DNA of 64,000 bases from Euonymus europaeus (GCA_963580455.1 OY756961.1:16535001-16599000); one strand, 5' to 3'. Shown: positions 40,071 through 55,100, counted from the first letter of the stretch. The notes: a model not told the origin generated them from the letters alone. Program-made: numbers and translations.

Positions 40071-43000
40071 ATCAAATTTGCTCGATGTACAATTTTTATT
40101 GTTCTTATATGTCAAATTTTACGAGTATAAGCTTCATAGATTATTTCGATGCCAAAACACCAACTTTCTATGACAAATGGACAAAACCGTTAAGAGCTCC
40201 TCCATAGAGAGAGTTGAGCAACTTCAGACCATCAAATTTGCTCTATGTACACTTTTTATTGTTCTTCTATGTCAAATTTTACGAGTATAGGCTTCCTAGA
40301 TTATTTCGATGCCAAGACACCAACTTTCTATGACAAATGTACAAAATCGTTAAAAGCTCCTCCATAGAGAGAGTTGATCAACTTCGGACTATCAAAGTTG
40401 CTCGAGATAGAGTTTTTATTGTTCTTCTATGTTAAATTTTATGAGTATAAGCTTCCTAGATTATTTCGATGTCAAAACACCAACTTTCAATGACAAATGG
40501 ACAAAACCGTTAAGAGATCTCCTTTATAGATAGAGTAGAGCAACTTCGGACCATCAAAGTTGCTCTATGTACACTTTCTATTGTTCTTCTATGTCAAATT
40601 TTACGAGTATAGGCTTCCTACTTTATTTTGATGCCAAAACACCAACTTTCTATGACAAATGGACAAAACCGTTAAAAGCTCCACCATAGAGAGTGTTGAG
40701 CGACTTCGGACCATAAAATTTGCTCGGTGTACAATTTTTATTGTTCTTATATGTCAAATTTATGAGTATATGCTTCGTAGATTATTTCGACGCCAAAACA
40801 CCAACTTACTATGACAAATCGACAAAACCGTTAAAAGCTCCCCCATAGAGAGAGTTGAGCAACTTCGGACTATCAAAGTTGCTCGAGATAGATTTTTTAT
40901 TGTTCTTCTATGTCAAATTTTACGAGTATAAGCTTCCTAGATTATTTCGATGCCAAAACACCAACCATCTATGACAAATGGACAAAACCGCTAAAAGCTC
41001 TTTCATAGAGAGTGTTGAGCAACTTTAGACCATCAAAGTTGCTCGGTGTACAATTTTTATTGTTCTTATATGTGAAATTTTATGAGTATAAGCTTTCTAG
41101 ATTATTTCGATGCCAAAACACCAAATTTCTATGACAAATGGACACAACCGTTAAAAGCTCCTCCATAGAGAGTGTTGAGCGACTTCGGACCATCAAAGTT
41201 GCTCGGTGTACAATTTTTATTGTTCTTATATGTCAAATTTTATGAGTATAAGCTTCATAGATTATTTTGATGCCAAAACACCAACTTTGTATGACAAATA
41301 GACAAAACCGTTAAAAGCTCCTCCATAGAGAGAGTTGAGCAACTTCGGACCATCAAAATTGCTCTATGTACACTTTTTATTGTTATTCTATGAAAAAATT
41401 TACGAGTATAAGCTTCCTAGATTATTTCGATGCCAAAACACCAACTTTCTATGACAAATGGACAAAACCTTTAAAAGGTCCTCCATAGAGAGAGTTGATC
41501 AACTTCGGACTATCAAAATTGCTCGAGATAGACTTTTTATTGTTCTTCTATGTCAAATTTTACGAGTATAAGCTTCCTACATTATTTCGATGCCAAAACA
41601 CCAACTTTCTTTGACAAATGGACAAAATCGTTAAAAGCTCCTCCATAGAGAGTGTTGAGCGACTTCGGACCATCAAAGTTGCTCGATATACAACTTTTAT
41701 TGTTCTTATATGTCAAATTTTACGAGTATAAGCTTTATAGATTATTTCGATGCCAAAACACCAACATTCTATGACAAATGGACAAAACCGTTAAAAGGTC
41801 CTCCATAGAGAGAGTTGATCAACTTCGGACTATCAAAGTTGCTCGGGATAGACTTTTTATTGTTCTTCTATGTCAAATTTTACGAGTATAAGCTTTCTAC
41901 ATTATTTCGATGCCAAAACACTGACTTTCTTTGACAAATGGACAAAATCGTTAAAAGCTCCCCCATAGAGAGTGTTGAGCGACTTCAGACCATCAAAGTT
42001 GCTCGGTGTACAATTTTTATTGTTCTCATATGTCAAATTTTACGAGTATAAGCTTCATAGATTATTTTGATGCAAAAACACCAACTTTCTATGACAAATG
42101 GACAAAACCGTTAAGAGCTCCTCTATAGAGAGAGTTGAGCAACTTCGGACCATCAAAATTGCTCTATGTACACTTTTTATCGTTCTTCTATGTCAAATTT
42201 TACGAGTATAGGCTTCCTAGATTATTTCGATGCCAAACACCAACTTTCTATGACAAATGTACAAAACCGTTAAAAGCTCCTCCATAGAGAGAGTTGATCA
42301 ACTTCGGACTATCAAAGTTGCTCGGGATAGAGTTTTTATTGTTCTTCTATGTCAAATTTTACGAGTATAAGCTTCTTAGATTATTTCAATGTCAAAACAC
42401 CAAGTTTCTATGACAAATGGACAAAACCGCTAAGAGCTCTTCCATAGAGAGAGTTGAGAACTTCGGACCATCAAAATTGCTCTATGTACACTTTTTATTG
42501 TTCTTCTATGTCAAATTTTACGAGTATAAGCTTCCTACTTTATTTCGATGCCAAAACAACAACTTTCTATGACAAATGGACCAAACCGTTAAAAGCTCCT
42601 CCATAGAGACAGTTGAGCAACTTCGGACCATCGAAGTTGCTCGGTGTACAATTCTTATTGTTCTTATATGTCAAATTTTACGAGTATAAGCTTTATATAT
42701 TATTTTGATGCCAAAACAACAACTTTGTATGACAAATAGACAAAACCGTTAAAAGCTCCTCCATAGAGAGAGTTGAGCAACTTCGGACCATCGAAGTTGC
42801 TCGGTGTACAATTTTTATTATTCTTATATGTCAAATTTTACGAGTATAAGCTTCATAGATTATTTTAATGCCAAACACCAACTTTGTATCACAAATAGAC
42901 AAAACCGTTAAAAGCTCCTACATAGAGAGAGTTGAGCAACTTCGGACCATCAAAATTGCTCTATGTACACTTTTTATTGTTATTCTATGTCAAATTTTAC

Positions 43001-43680
43001 GAGTTTAAGCTTCCTAGATTATTTCGATGCCAAAACACAAACTTTCTTTGACAAATGGAGAAAACCGTTAAAAGGTCCTCCATAGAGAGAGTTGATCAAC
43101 TTCGGACTATCAAAATTGCTCGGGATAGACATTTTATTGTTCTTCTATGTCAAATTTTACGAGTATAAGCTTCCTACATTATTTCGATGCCAAAACACCA
43201 ACTTTCTTTGACAAATGGACAAAATCGTTAAAAGCTCCTCCATAGAGAGTGTTGAGCGACTTTGGACCATCAAAGTTGCTCGATGTACAATTTTTATTGT
43301 TCTTATATGTCAAATTTTACGAGTATAAGCTTCATAGATTATTTCGATGCCAAAACACCAACTTTCTATGACAAATGGACAAAACCGTTAAGAGCTCCTC
43401 CATAGAGAGAGTTGAGCAACTTCGGACCATCAAAATTGCTCTATGTACACTTTTTATTGTTTTTCTATGTCAAATTTTACGAGTATAGGCTTCCTAGATT
43501 ATTTCGATGCCAAGACACCAACTTTCTATGACAAATGTACAAAATCGTTAAAAGCTCCTCCATAGAGAGAGTTGATCAACTTCGGACTATCAAAGTTGCT
43601 CGAGATAGAGTTTTTATTGTTCTTCTATGTTAAATTTTATGAGTATAAGCTTCCTAGATTATTTCGATGTCAAAACACCA
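40071..43680 (+). repeat. Central-type block, partly repeated at 3,198 bp
   Basis: About 40,290-42,100 matches 26,850-28,700 at offset 13,439 bp (AGATCTCC at 40,517; ACACTGAC near 41,920). AACAACAACTTTCT at 42,555 lies 3,198 bp after the one at 39,357, and 42,555 to about 43,680 repeats 39,357 to about 40,480. A two-base deletion (GAGTTGAGAACTT) is seen near 42,457. No gene is present. Confidence 0.86.
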
Positions 43681-44060
43681 ACTTTCTTTGACAAATGGAC
43701 AAAATCGTTAAAAGCTCCTACATAGAGAGAGTTGAGCAACTTCGGACCATCAAAATTGCTCTATGTACACTTTTTATTGTTATTCTATGTCAAATTTTAC
43801 GAGTTTAAGCTTCCTAGATTATTTCGATGCCAAAACACAAACTTTCTTTGACAAATGGAGAAAACCGTTAAAAGGTCCTCCATAGAGAGAGTTGATCAAC
43901 TTCGGACTATCAAAATTGCTCGGGATAGACTTTTTATTGTTCTTCTATGTCAAATTTTACGAGTATAAGCTTCCTACATTATTTCGATGCCAAAACACCA
44001 ACTTTCTTTGACAAATGGACAAAATCGTTAAAAGCTCCTCCATAGAGAGTGTTGAGCGAC
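43680..44060 (+). repeat. 800-bp (5-monomer) duplication ending the central domain
   Basis: The AGCTCCTACATAGAG monomer followed by GTTATTCTATG, GAGTTTAAGC and ATGGAGAAAACC at about 43,710-44,050 repeats about 42,910-43,250 at 800 bp offset. Just after this the monomer types change to those of the 34-monomer HOR, so this is the boundary between domains. Confidence 0.83.
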
Positions 44061-45419
44061 TTCGGACCATCAAAGTTGCTCGGTGTACAATTTTTATTGT
44101 TGTTATATGTCAAATTTTATGAGTATAAGCTTCATAGATTATTTCGATGCGAAAACACCAACTTTCTATGACAAATGGACAAAACCGTTAAAAGCTCTTT
44201 CATAGAGAGTGTTGAGCAACTTCGGACCATCAAAGTTGCTCGGTGTACAATTTTTATTGTTCTTATATGTCAAATTTTATGAGTATAAGCTTCCTAGATT
44301 ATTTCGATGCCAAAACACCAACTTTCTTTGACAAATAGACCAAACCGTTAAGAGCTCCTCCATAGAGAGTGTTGAGCGACTTCAGACCATTAAAGTTGCT
44401 CAGTGTACAATTTTTATTGTTCTTATATGTCAAATTTTATGAGTATAAGCTTTGTAGATTATTACGATGCCAAAACACCAACTTTCTATGACAAATAGAC
44501 AAAACCGTTAAAAGCTCCTCCATAGAGAGAGTTGAGAAACTTCGGACTATCAAAGTTTCTTAGATAGACTTTTTATTATTCTTCTATGTCAAATTTTACT
44601 AGTATAAGCTTCCTAGATTATTTCGATGCCAAAACACCAATTTTCTATGACAAATAGACAAAACCGTTAAAAGCTTATCCATAGAGAGAGTTGATCAACT
44701 TCAGACTATCAAAGTTGCTCGGGATAGACTTTTTATTGTTCTTCTATGTCATATTTTACGAGTAAGAGCTTCCTACATTATTTCGATGCCAGAACACCAA
44801 CTTTCTATGACAAATGGACGAAACCGTTAAAAGCTCCTCCATAGAGAGAGTTGAGCAACTTCTGACCATCAAAGTTGCTCGGTGTACAATTTTTATTGTT
44901 GTTATATGTCAAATTTTATGAGTATAAGCGTCATAGATTATTTCGATGCCGAAACACCAACTTTCTATGACAAATGGACGAAACCGTAAAATCTCCTCCA
45001 TAGAGAGAATTGAGCAACTTCGGACCATCCAAGTTGCTCGGTGTACATTTTTTGTTGTTCTTATATGTCAAATTTTATAAGTATAAGCTTCCTAGATTAT
45101 TTCGATGCCAAAACAACAACTTTTTATGACAAATGGACCAAACCGTTAAAAGCTCCTCCATAGAGAGAGTTGAGCAACTTCGGACCATCAAAGTTGCTCG
45201 GTGTACAATTTTTATTGTTCTTCTATGTCAAATTTTACGAGTATAAGCTTCCTAGATTATTTCGATGCCAAAACACCAACATTCTATGACAAATGGACCA
45301 AACCGTTAAAAGCTCCTCCATAGAGAGAGTTGAGCAACTTCGGACCATCAAAGTTGCTCGGTGTACAATTTTTATTGTTCTTCTATGTCAAATTTTACGA
45401 GTATAAGCTTCCTAGATTA

Positions 45420-47110
45420 TTTCGATGCCAAAAGACCAACTTTCTATGACAAATGGACAAAACCGTTAAAAGCTCTTTCATAGAGAGTGTTGAGCAACTT
45501 TGGACCAGCAAAGTTGCTCGGTGTACAATTTTTATTGTTCTTATATGTCAAATTTTACGAGTATAAGCTTCCTAGATTATTTCGATGCCAAAACACCAAC
45601 TTTCTATGACAAATGGACAAATCCTTTAAAAGGTCCTCCATAGAGAGAGTTGATCAACTTCGGACTATCAAAATTGCTCGAGATAGACTTTTTATTGTTC
45701 TTCTATGTCAAATTTTACGAGTATAAGCTTCCTACATTATTTCGATGCCAAAACACCAACTTTCTATGACAAATGGACGAAACCGTAAAGGCTCCTCCAT
45801 AGAGAGTGTTGAGCAACTTTGGACCAGCAAAGTTGCTCGGTGTACAATTTTTATTGTTCTTATATGTCAAATTTTACGAGTATAAGCTTCCTAGATTATT
45901 TCGATGCCAAAACACCAACTTTCTATGACAAATGGACAAATCCTTTAAAAGGTCCTCCATAGAGAGAGTTGATCAACTTCGGACTATCAAAATTGCTCGA
46001 GATAGACTTTTTATTGTTCTTCTATGTCAAATTTTACGAGTATAAGCTTCCTACATTATTTCGATGCCAAAACACCAACTTTCTATGACAAATGGACGAA
46101 ACCGTTAAAAGCTCCTCCATAGAGAGAGTTGAGCAACTTCTGACCATCAAAGTTGCTCGGTGTACAATTTTTATTGTTGTTATATGTCAAATTTTATGAG
46201 TATAAGCGTCATAGATTATTTCGATGCCGAAACACCAACTTTCTATGACAAATGGACGAAACCGTAAAATCTCCTCCATAGAGAGAATTGAGCAACTTCG
46301 GACCATCCAAGTTGCTCGGTGTACATTTTTTGTTGTTCTTATATGTCAAATTTTATAAGTATAAGCTTCCTAGATTATTTCGATGCCAAAACAACAACTT
46401 TTTATGACAAATGGACCAAACCGTTAAAAGCTCCTCCATAGAGAGAGTTGGGCAACTTCGGACCATCCAAGTTGCTCGGTGTACATTTTTTGTTGTTCTT
46501 ATATGTCAAATTTTATAAGTATAAGCTTCCTAGATTATTTCGATGCCAAAACAACAACTTTTTATGACAAATGGACCAAACCGTTAAAAGCTCCTCCATA
46601 GAGAGAGTTGAGCAACTTCGGACCATCAAAGTTGCTCGGTGTACAATTTTTATTGTTCTTCTATGTCAAATTTTACGAGTATAAGCTTCCTAGATTATTT
46701 CGATGCCAAAACACCAACATTCTATGACAAATGGACCAAACCGTTAAAAGCTCCTCCATAGAGAGAGTTGAGCAACTTCGGACCATCAAAGTTGCTCGGT
46801 GTACAATTTTTATTGTTCTTCTATGTCAAATTTTACGAGTATAAGCTTCCTAGATTATTTCGATGCCAAAAGACCAACTTTCTATGACAAATGGACAAAA
46901 CCGTTAAAAGCTCTTTCATAGAGAGTGTTGAGCAACTTTGGACCAGCAAAGTTGCTCGGTGTACAATTTTTATTGTTCTTATATGTCAAATTTTACGAGT
47001 ATAAGCTTCCTAGATTATTTCGATGCCAAAACACCAACTTTCTATGACAAATGGACAAATCCTTTAAAAGGTCCTCCATAGAGAGAGTTGATCAACTTCG
47101 GACTATCAAA
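45420..47110 (+). repeat. Nested local duplications inside the 34-monomer HOR
   Basis: GGACCAGCAAAG occurs near 45,503, 45,822 and 46,942. The first two are 319 bp apart, with a hybrid monomer (CGTAAAGGCTCC joined to TGTTGAGCAACTTTGG) between them. The TTCTGACCATC monomers at 44,860 and 46,138 are 1,278 bp apart. The monomer with GGTGTACATTTTTTG is doubled at about 46,281-46,440 and 46,441-46,600. These three nested events explain the extra length of this part. Confidence 0.8.
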
Positions 47111-50100
47111 GTTGCTCGGTGTACAATTTTTATTGTTGTTATATGTCAAATTTTATGAGTATAAGCTTCATAGATTGTTTCGATGCCGAAACAGCAATTT
47201 TCTATGACAAATGGACGAAACCGTAAAGGCTCCTCCATAGAGAGAGTTGAGCAACTTCGGACCATCCAAGTTGCCCGGTGTACAATTTTTGTTGTTCTTA
47301 TATGTCCAATTTTATAAGTATAAGCTTCTTAGATTATTTCGATGCCAAAACACCAACTTTCTATGACAAATGGACGAAACCGTTAAAAGCTTTTCCATAG
47401 AGAGAGTTGAGCAACTTCGGACCATCAAAGTTGCTCGGTGTACAATTTTTATTGTTCTTATATGTCAAATTTTATGAGTATAAGCTTCCTAGATTATTTC
47501 GATGCCAAAACACCAACTTTCTATGACAAATGGACCAAACCATTAAGAGCTCCTCCATAGAGAGTGTTGAGCGACTTCGGACCATTAAAGTTGCTCGGTG
47601 TACAATTTTTATTGTTCTTATTTGTCAAATTTTATGAGTATAAGCTTCCTAGATTATTTTGATGCCAAAACACCAACTTTCTATGACAAATGGACCAAAC
47701 CATTAAAAGATCCTCCATAGAGAGTATTGAGCGACTTCGGACCATCAAAGTTGCTCGGTGTACAATTTTTATTGTTCTTATATGTCAAATTTTATGAGTA
47801 TAAGCTTCGTAGATTATTTCGATGCCAAAACACCAACTTTCAATGACAAATGGACGAAACCGTTAAAAACTCCTCCATAGAGAGAGTTGAGCAACTTTGA
47901 ACCATCAAAGTTGCTCGGTGTACAAAATTTATTGTTCTTATATGTCAAATTTTATGAGTATAAGCTTCCTAGATTATTTCGATGCCAAAACACCAACTTT
48001 CTATGACAAATGGACGAAACCGTTAAAACCTCCTTCATAGAGAGTGTTGAGCGACTTCAGACCATCAAAGTTGCTCGGTGTTCAATTTTTATTGTTCTTA
48101 TATGTCAAATTTTATGAATATAAGCTTCCTAGATTATTTCGATGCCAAAACACCAACTTTCTATGACAAATGGACCAAAACCGTTAAGAGCTCCTCCATA
48201 GAGAGCGTTGAGCAACTTTGGACCATCAAAATTGCTCTATGTACACTTTTTATTGTTCTTCTATGTCAAATTTTATGAGTATATGCTTCCTAGATTATTT
48301 CGAAGCCAAAATACCAACTTTCTATGACAAATAGACAAAACCGTTAAAAGCTCCTCCATAGAGAGAGTTGAGAAACTTCGGACTATCAAAGTTGCTTAGA
48401 TAGACTTTTTATTGTTCTTCTATGTCATATTTTACGAGTATAAGCTTCCTACATTATTTCGTTGCCAGAACATCAACTTTCTATGACAAATGGACGAAAC
48501 CGTTAAAAGCTCCTCCATAGAGAGAGTTGAGCAACTTCGGACCATCAAAGTTGCTCGGTGTACAATTTTTATTGTTGTTATATGTCAAATTTTATGAGTA
48601 TAAGCTTCATAAATTATTTCGATGCCGAAACACCAACTTTCTATGACAAATGGACGAAACCGTAAAATCTCCTCCATAGAGAGAATTGAGCAACTTCGGA
48701 CCATCCAAGTTGCTCGGTGTACATTTTTTGTTGTTCTTATATGTCAAATTTTATAAGTATAAGCTTCCTAGATTATTTCGATGCCAAAACACTAACTTTC
48801 TATGACAAATAGACAAAATCGTTAAAAGCTCCCCCATAGAGAGAGTTGAGCAACTTCGGACTATCAAAGTTGCTCGAGATAGACTTTTTATTGTTCTTCT
48901 ATGTCAAATTTTATGAGTATAAGCTTCCTAGATTATTTCGATGCCAAAACACCAACTTTGTATGACAAATGGACAAAACCGTTTAAAGCTCCTTCATAGA
49001 GAGAGTTGAGCGACTTCAGACCATTAAAGTTGCTCAGTGTACAATTTTTATTGTTCTTATATGTCAAATTTTATGAGTATAAGCTTTGTAGATTATTTCG
49101 ATGCCAAAACACCAACTTTCTATGACAAATAGACAAAACCGTTAAAAGCTCCTCCATAGAGAGAGTTGAGAAACTTCGGACTATCAAAGTTGCTTAGATA
49201 GACTTTTTATTATTCTTCTATGTCAAATTTTACGAGTATAAGCTTCCTAGATTATTTCGATGCCAAAACACGAATTTTCTATGACAAATAGACAAAACCG
49301 TTAAAAGCTTATCCATAGAGAGAGTTGATCAACTTCAGACTATCAAAGTTGCTCGGGATAGACTTTTTATTGTTCTTCTATGTCATATTTTACGAGTATA
49401 AGCTTCCTAGATTATTTCGATGCCAAAACACCAACTTTCTATGACAAATAGACCAAACCGTTAAGAGCTCCTCCATAGAGAGTGTTGAGCGACTTCAGAC
49501 CATCAAAGTTGCTCGGTGTACAATTTTTATTGTTGTTATATGTCAAATTTTATGAGTATAAGCTTCATAGATTATTTCGATGCGAAAACACCAACTTTCT
49601 ATGACAAATGGACAAAACCGTTAAAAGCTCTTTCATAGAGAGTGTTGAGCAACTTCGGACCATCAAAGTTGCTCGGTGTACAATTTTTATTGTTCTTATA
49701 TGTCAAATTTTATGAGTATAAGCTTCCTAGATTATTTCGATGCCAAAACACCAACTTTCTTTGACAAATAGACCAAACCGTTAAGAGCTCCTCCATAGAG
49801 AGTGTTGAGCGACTTCAGACCATTAAAGTTGCTCAGTGTACAATTTTTATTGTTCTTATATGTCAAATTTTATGAGTATAAGCTTTGTAGATTATTTCGA
49901 TGCCAAAACACCAACTTTCTATGACAAATAGACAAAACCGTTAAAAGCTCCTCCATAGAGAGAGTTGAGAAACTTCGGACTATCAAAGTTTCTTAGATAG
50001 ACTTTTTATTATTCTTCTATGTCAAATTTTACTAGTATAAGCTTCCTAGATTATTTCGATGCCAAAACACCAATTTTCTATGACAAATAGACAAAACCGT

Positions 50101-50859
50101 TAAAAGCTTATCCATAGAGAGAGTTGATCAACTTCAGACTATCAAAGTTGCTCGGGATAGACTTTTTATTGTTCTTCTACGTCATATTTTACGAGTACAA
50201 GCTTCCTACATTATTTCGATGCCAGAACACCAACTTTCTATGACAAATGGACGAAACCGTTAAAAGCTCCTCCATAGAGAGAGTTGAGCAACTTCTGACC
50301 ATCAAGGTTGCTCGGTGTACAATTTTTATTGTTGTTATATGTCAAATTTTATGAGTATAAGCGTCATAGATTATTTCGATGCCGAAACACCAACTTTCTA
50401 TGACAAATGGACGAAACCGTAAAATCTCCTCCATAGAGAGAATTGAGCAACTTCGGACCATCAAAGTTGCTCGGTGTAGATTTTTTGTTGTTCTTATATG
50501 TCAAATTTTATAAGTATAAGCTTCCTAGATTATTTCGATGCCAAAACAACAACTTTTTATGACAAATGGACCAAACCGTTAAAAGCTCCTCCATAGAGAG
50601 AGTTGAGCAACTTCGGACCATCAAAGTTGCTCGGTGTACAATTTTTATTGTTCTTCTATGTCAAATTTTACGAGTATAAGCTTCCTAGATTATTTCGATG
50701 CCAAAAGACCAACTTTCTATGACAAATGGACAAAACCGTTAAAAGCTCTTTCATAGAGAGTGTTGAGCAACTTTGGACCAGCAAAGTTGCTCGGTGTACA
50801 ATTTTTATTGTTCTTATATGTCAAATTTTACGAGTATAAGCTTCCTAGATTATTTCGAT

Positions 50860-52140
50860 GCCAAAACACCAACTTTCTATGACAAATGGACAAATCCTTT
50901 AAAAGGTCCTCCATAGAGAGAGTTGATCAACTTCGGACTATCAAAATTGCTCGAGATAGACTTTTTATTGTTCTTCTATGTCAAATTTTACGAGTATAAG
51001 CTTCCTACATTATTTCGATGCCAAAACACCAACTTTCTTTGACAAATGGACAAAATCGTTAAAAGCTCCTCCATAGAGAGTGTTGAGCGACTTCGGACCA
51101 TCAAAGTTGCTCGATATACAATTTTTATTGTTCTTATATGTCAAATTTTACGAGTATAAGCTTTATAGATTATTTCGATGCCAAAACACCAACATTCTAT
51201 GACAAATGGACAAAACCGTTAAAAGCTCTTCCGTAGAAAGAGTTGAGCAACTTCGGACCATCAAAGTTGCTCGGTGTAAAATTTTTATTGTTCTCATATG
51301 TCAAATTTTACGAGTATAAGCTTCATAGATTATTTCGATTCGAAAACCCCAACTTTCTATGACAAATGGACAAAACCGTTAAGAGCTCCTCCATAGAGAG
51401 AGTTGAGCAACTTCGGACCATCAAAATTGCTCTATGTACACTTTTTATTGTTCTTCTATGTCAAATTTTACGAGTATAAGCTTCCTAGATTATTTCGATG
51501 CCAAAACACCAACTTGCTATGACAAATGGACAAAACCGTTAAAAGCTCCTCCATAGAGAGAGTTGAGCAACTTCGGACCATCAAAGTTGCTTGGTGTACA
51601 ATTTTTATTGTTCTTATATGTCAAATTTTATGAGTATAAGCTACGTAGATTATTTCGATTCCAAAACACCAACTTTCTATGACAAATTTACCAAACCGTT
51701 AAAAGCTCCTCCATAGAGAGAGTTGTAGCAACTTCGGACCATCCAAGTTGCTCGGTGTACAATTTTTGTTGTTGTTATATGTCAAATTTTATGAGTATAA
51801 GCTTCATAGATTATTTCGATGCCGAAACACCAACTTTCTATGACAAATGGACGAAACCGTTATAAGCTCCTCCATAGAGAGAGTTGAGCTACTTCGGACC
51901 ATCAAAGTTACTCGGTGTACAATTTTTATTGTTGTTATATGTCAAATTTTATGAGTATAAGCTTCATAGATTATTTCGATGCCGAAACAGCAATTTTCTA
52001 TGACAAATGGACGAAACCGTAAAAGCTCCTCCATAGAGAGAGTTGAGCAACTTCGGACCATCCAAGTTGCCCGGTGTACAATTTTTGTTGTTCTTATATG
52101 TCAAATTTTATAAGTATAAGCTTCCTAGATTATTTCGATG
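50860..52140 (+). repeat. Block of the 0-8 kb type inside the 34-monomer HOR
   Basis: GCTCTTCCGTAGAAAG at 51,225 matches 6,131 (and 691) at an offset of 45,094 bp. Around it are CTCGATATAC, the TCGATTCGAAAACCCC marker (51,340), CCAACTTGCTATG, GTTGTAGCAAC and GCCGAAACAGC in the same order as 5.8-7.0 kb. About six of the eight monomers of the 1,279-bp unit are represented. It has more private substitutions than the 0-8 kb copies have from each other, for example GCTACGTAG at 51,640. Confidence 0.87.
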
Positions 52141-55100
52141 CCAAAACACCAACTTTCTATGACAAATGGACCAAACCGTTAAAAGCTCCTCCATAGAGAG
52201 AGTTGAGCAACTTCGGACCATCAAAGTTGCTCGGTGTACAATTTTTATTGTTCTTCTATGTCAAATTTTACGAGTATAAGCTTCCTAGATTATTTCGATG
52301 CCAAAAGACCAACTTTCTATGACAAATGGACAAAACCGTTAAAAGCTCTTTCATAGAGAGTGTTGAGCAACTTTGGACCAGCAAAGTTGCTCGGTGTACA
52401 ATTTTTATTGTTCTTATATGTCAAATTTTACGAGTATAAGCTTCCTAGATTATTTCGATGCCAAAACACCAACTTTCTATGACAAATGGACAAATCCTTT
52501 AAAAGGTCCTCCATAGAGAGAGTTGATCAACTTCGGACTATCAAAGTTGCTCGGTGTACAATTTTTATTGTTGTTATATGTCAAATTTTATGAGTATAAG
52601 CTTCATAGATTGTTTCGATGCCGAAACAGCAATTTTCTATGACAAATGGACGAAACCGTAAAGGCTCCTCCATAGAGAGAGTTGAGCAACTTCGGACCAT
52701 CCAAGTTGCCCGGTGTACAATTTTTGTTGTTCTTATATGTCCAATTTTATAAGTATAAGCTTCTTAGATTATTTCGATGCCAAAACACCAACTTTCTATG
52801 ACAAATGGACGAAACCGTTAAAAGCTTTTCCATAGAGAGAGTTGAGCAACTTCGGACCATCAAAGTTGCTCGGTGTACAATTTTTATTGTTCTTATATGT
52901 CAAATTTTATGAGTATAAGCTTCCTAGATTATTTCGATGCCAAAACACCAACTTTCTATGACAAATGGACCAAACCATTAAGAGCTCCTCCATAGAGAGT
53001 GTTGAGCGACTTCGGACCATTAAAGTTGCTCGGTGTACAATTTTTATTGTTCTTATTTGTCAAATTTTATGAGTATAAGCTTCCTAGATTATTTTGATGC
53101 CAAAACACCAACTTTCTATGACAAATGGACCAAACCATTAAAAGATCCTCCATAGAGAGTATTGAGCGACTTCGGACCATCAAAGTTGCTCGGTGTACAA
53201 TTTTTATTGTTCTTATATGTCAAATTTTATGAGTATAAGCTTCGTAGATTATTTCGATGCCAAAACACCAACTTTCAATGACAAATGGACGAAACCGTTA
53301 AAAACTCCTCCATAGAGAGAGTTGAGCAACTTTGAACCATCAAAGTTGCTCGGTGTACAAAATTTATTGTTCTTATATGTCAAATTTTATGAGTATAAGC
53401 TTCCTAGATTATTTCGATGCCAAAACACCAACTTTCTATGACAAATGGACGAAACCGTTAAAACCTCCTTCATAGAGAGTGTTGAGCGACTTCAGACCAT
53501 CAAAGTTGCTCGGTGTTCAATTTTTATTGTTCTTATATGTCAAATTTTATGAATATAAGCTTCCTAGATTATTTCGATGCCAAAACACCAACTTTCTATG
53601 ACAAATGGACCAAAACCGTTAAGAGCTCCTCCATAGAGAGCGTTGAGCAACTTTGGACCATCAAAATTGCTCTATGTACACTTTTTATTGTTCTTCTATG
53701 TCAAATTTTATGAGTATATGCTTCCTAGATTATTTCGAAGCCAAAATACCAACTTTCTATGACAAATAGACAAAACCGTTAAAAGCTCCTCCATAGAGAG
53801 AGTTGAGAAACTTCGGACTATCAAAGTTGCTTAGATAGACTTTTTATTGTTCTTCTATGTCATATTTTACGAGTATAAGCTTCCTACATTATTTCGATGC
53901 CAGAACATCAACTTTCTATGACAAATGGACGAAACCGTTAAAAGCTCCTCCATAGAGAGAGTTGAGCAACTTCGGACCATCAAAGTTGCTCGGTGTACAA
54001 TTTTTATTGTTGTTATATGTCAAATTTTATGAGTATAAGCTTCATAAATTATTTCGATGCCGAAACACCAACTTTCTATGACAAATGGACGAAACCGTAA
54101 AATCTCCTCCATAGAGAGAATTGAGCAACTTCGGACCATCCAAGTTGCTCGGTGTACATTTTTTGTTGTTCTTATATGTCAAATTATATAAGTATAAGCT
54201 TCCTAGATTATTTCGATGCCAAAACACCAACTTTCTATGACAAATAGACAAAACCGTTAAAAGCTCCCCCATAGAGAGAGTTGAGCAACTTCAGACTATC
54301 AAAGTTGCTCGAGATAGACTTTTTATTGTTCTTCTATGTCAAATTTTATGAGTATAAGCTTCCTAGATTATTTCGATGCCAAAACACCAACTTTGTATGA
54401 CAAATGGACAAAACCGTTTAAAGCTCCTTCATAGAGAGAGTTGAGCGACTTCAGACCATTAAAGTTGCTCAGTGTACAATTTTTATTGTTCTTATATGTC
54501 AAATTTTATGAGTATAAGCTTTGTAGATTATTTCGATGCCAAAACACCAACTTTCTATGACAAATAGACAAAACCGTTAAAAGCTCCTCCATAGAGAGAG
54601 TTGAGAAACTTCGGACTATCAAAGTTGCTTAGATAGACTTTTTATTATTCTTCTATGTCAAATTTTACGAGTATAAGCTTCCTAGATTATTTCGATGCCA
54701 AAACACGAATTTTCTATGACAAATAGACAAAACCGTTAAAAGCTTATCCATAGAGAGAGTTGATCAACTTCAGACTATCAAAGTTGCTCGGGATAGACTT
54801 TTTATTGTTCTTCTATGTCATATTTTACGAGTATAAGCTTCCTAGATTATTTCGATGCCAAAACACCAACTTTCTATGACAAATAGACCAAACCGTTAAG
54901 AGCTCCTCCATAGAGAGTGTTGAGCGACTTCAGACCATCAAAGTTGCTCGGTGTACAATTTTTATTGTTGTTATATGTCAAATTTTATGAGTATAAGCTT
55001 CATAGATTATTTCGATGCGAAAACACCAACTTTCTATGACAAATGGACAAAACCGTTAAAAGCTCTTTCATAGAGAGTGTTGAGCAACTTCGGACCATCA

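Noticed and set aside
16192..54272. Reverse-strand open reading frames at 16,192-16,401 and 54,042-54,272
   Set aside because: The first spans the 109-bp deletion monomer and exists because 51 bp were lost; the second spans ordinary monomers with indels and substitutions. Neither has coding features.
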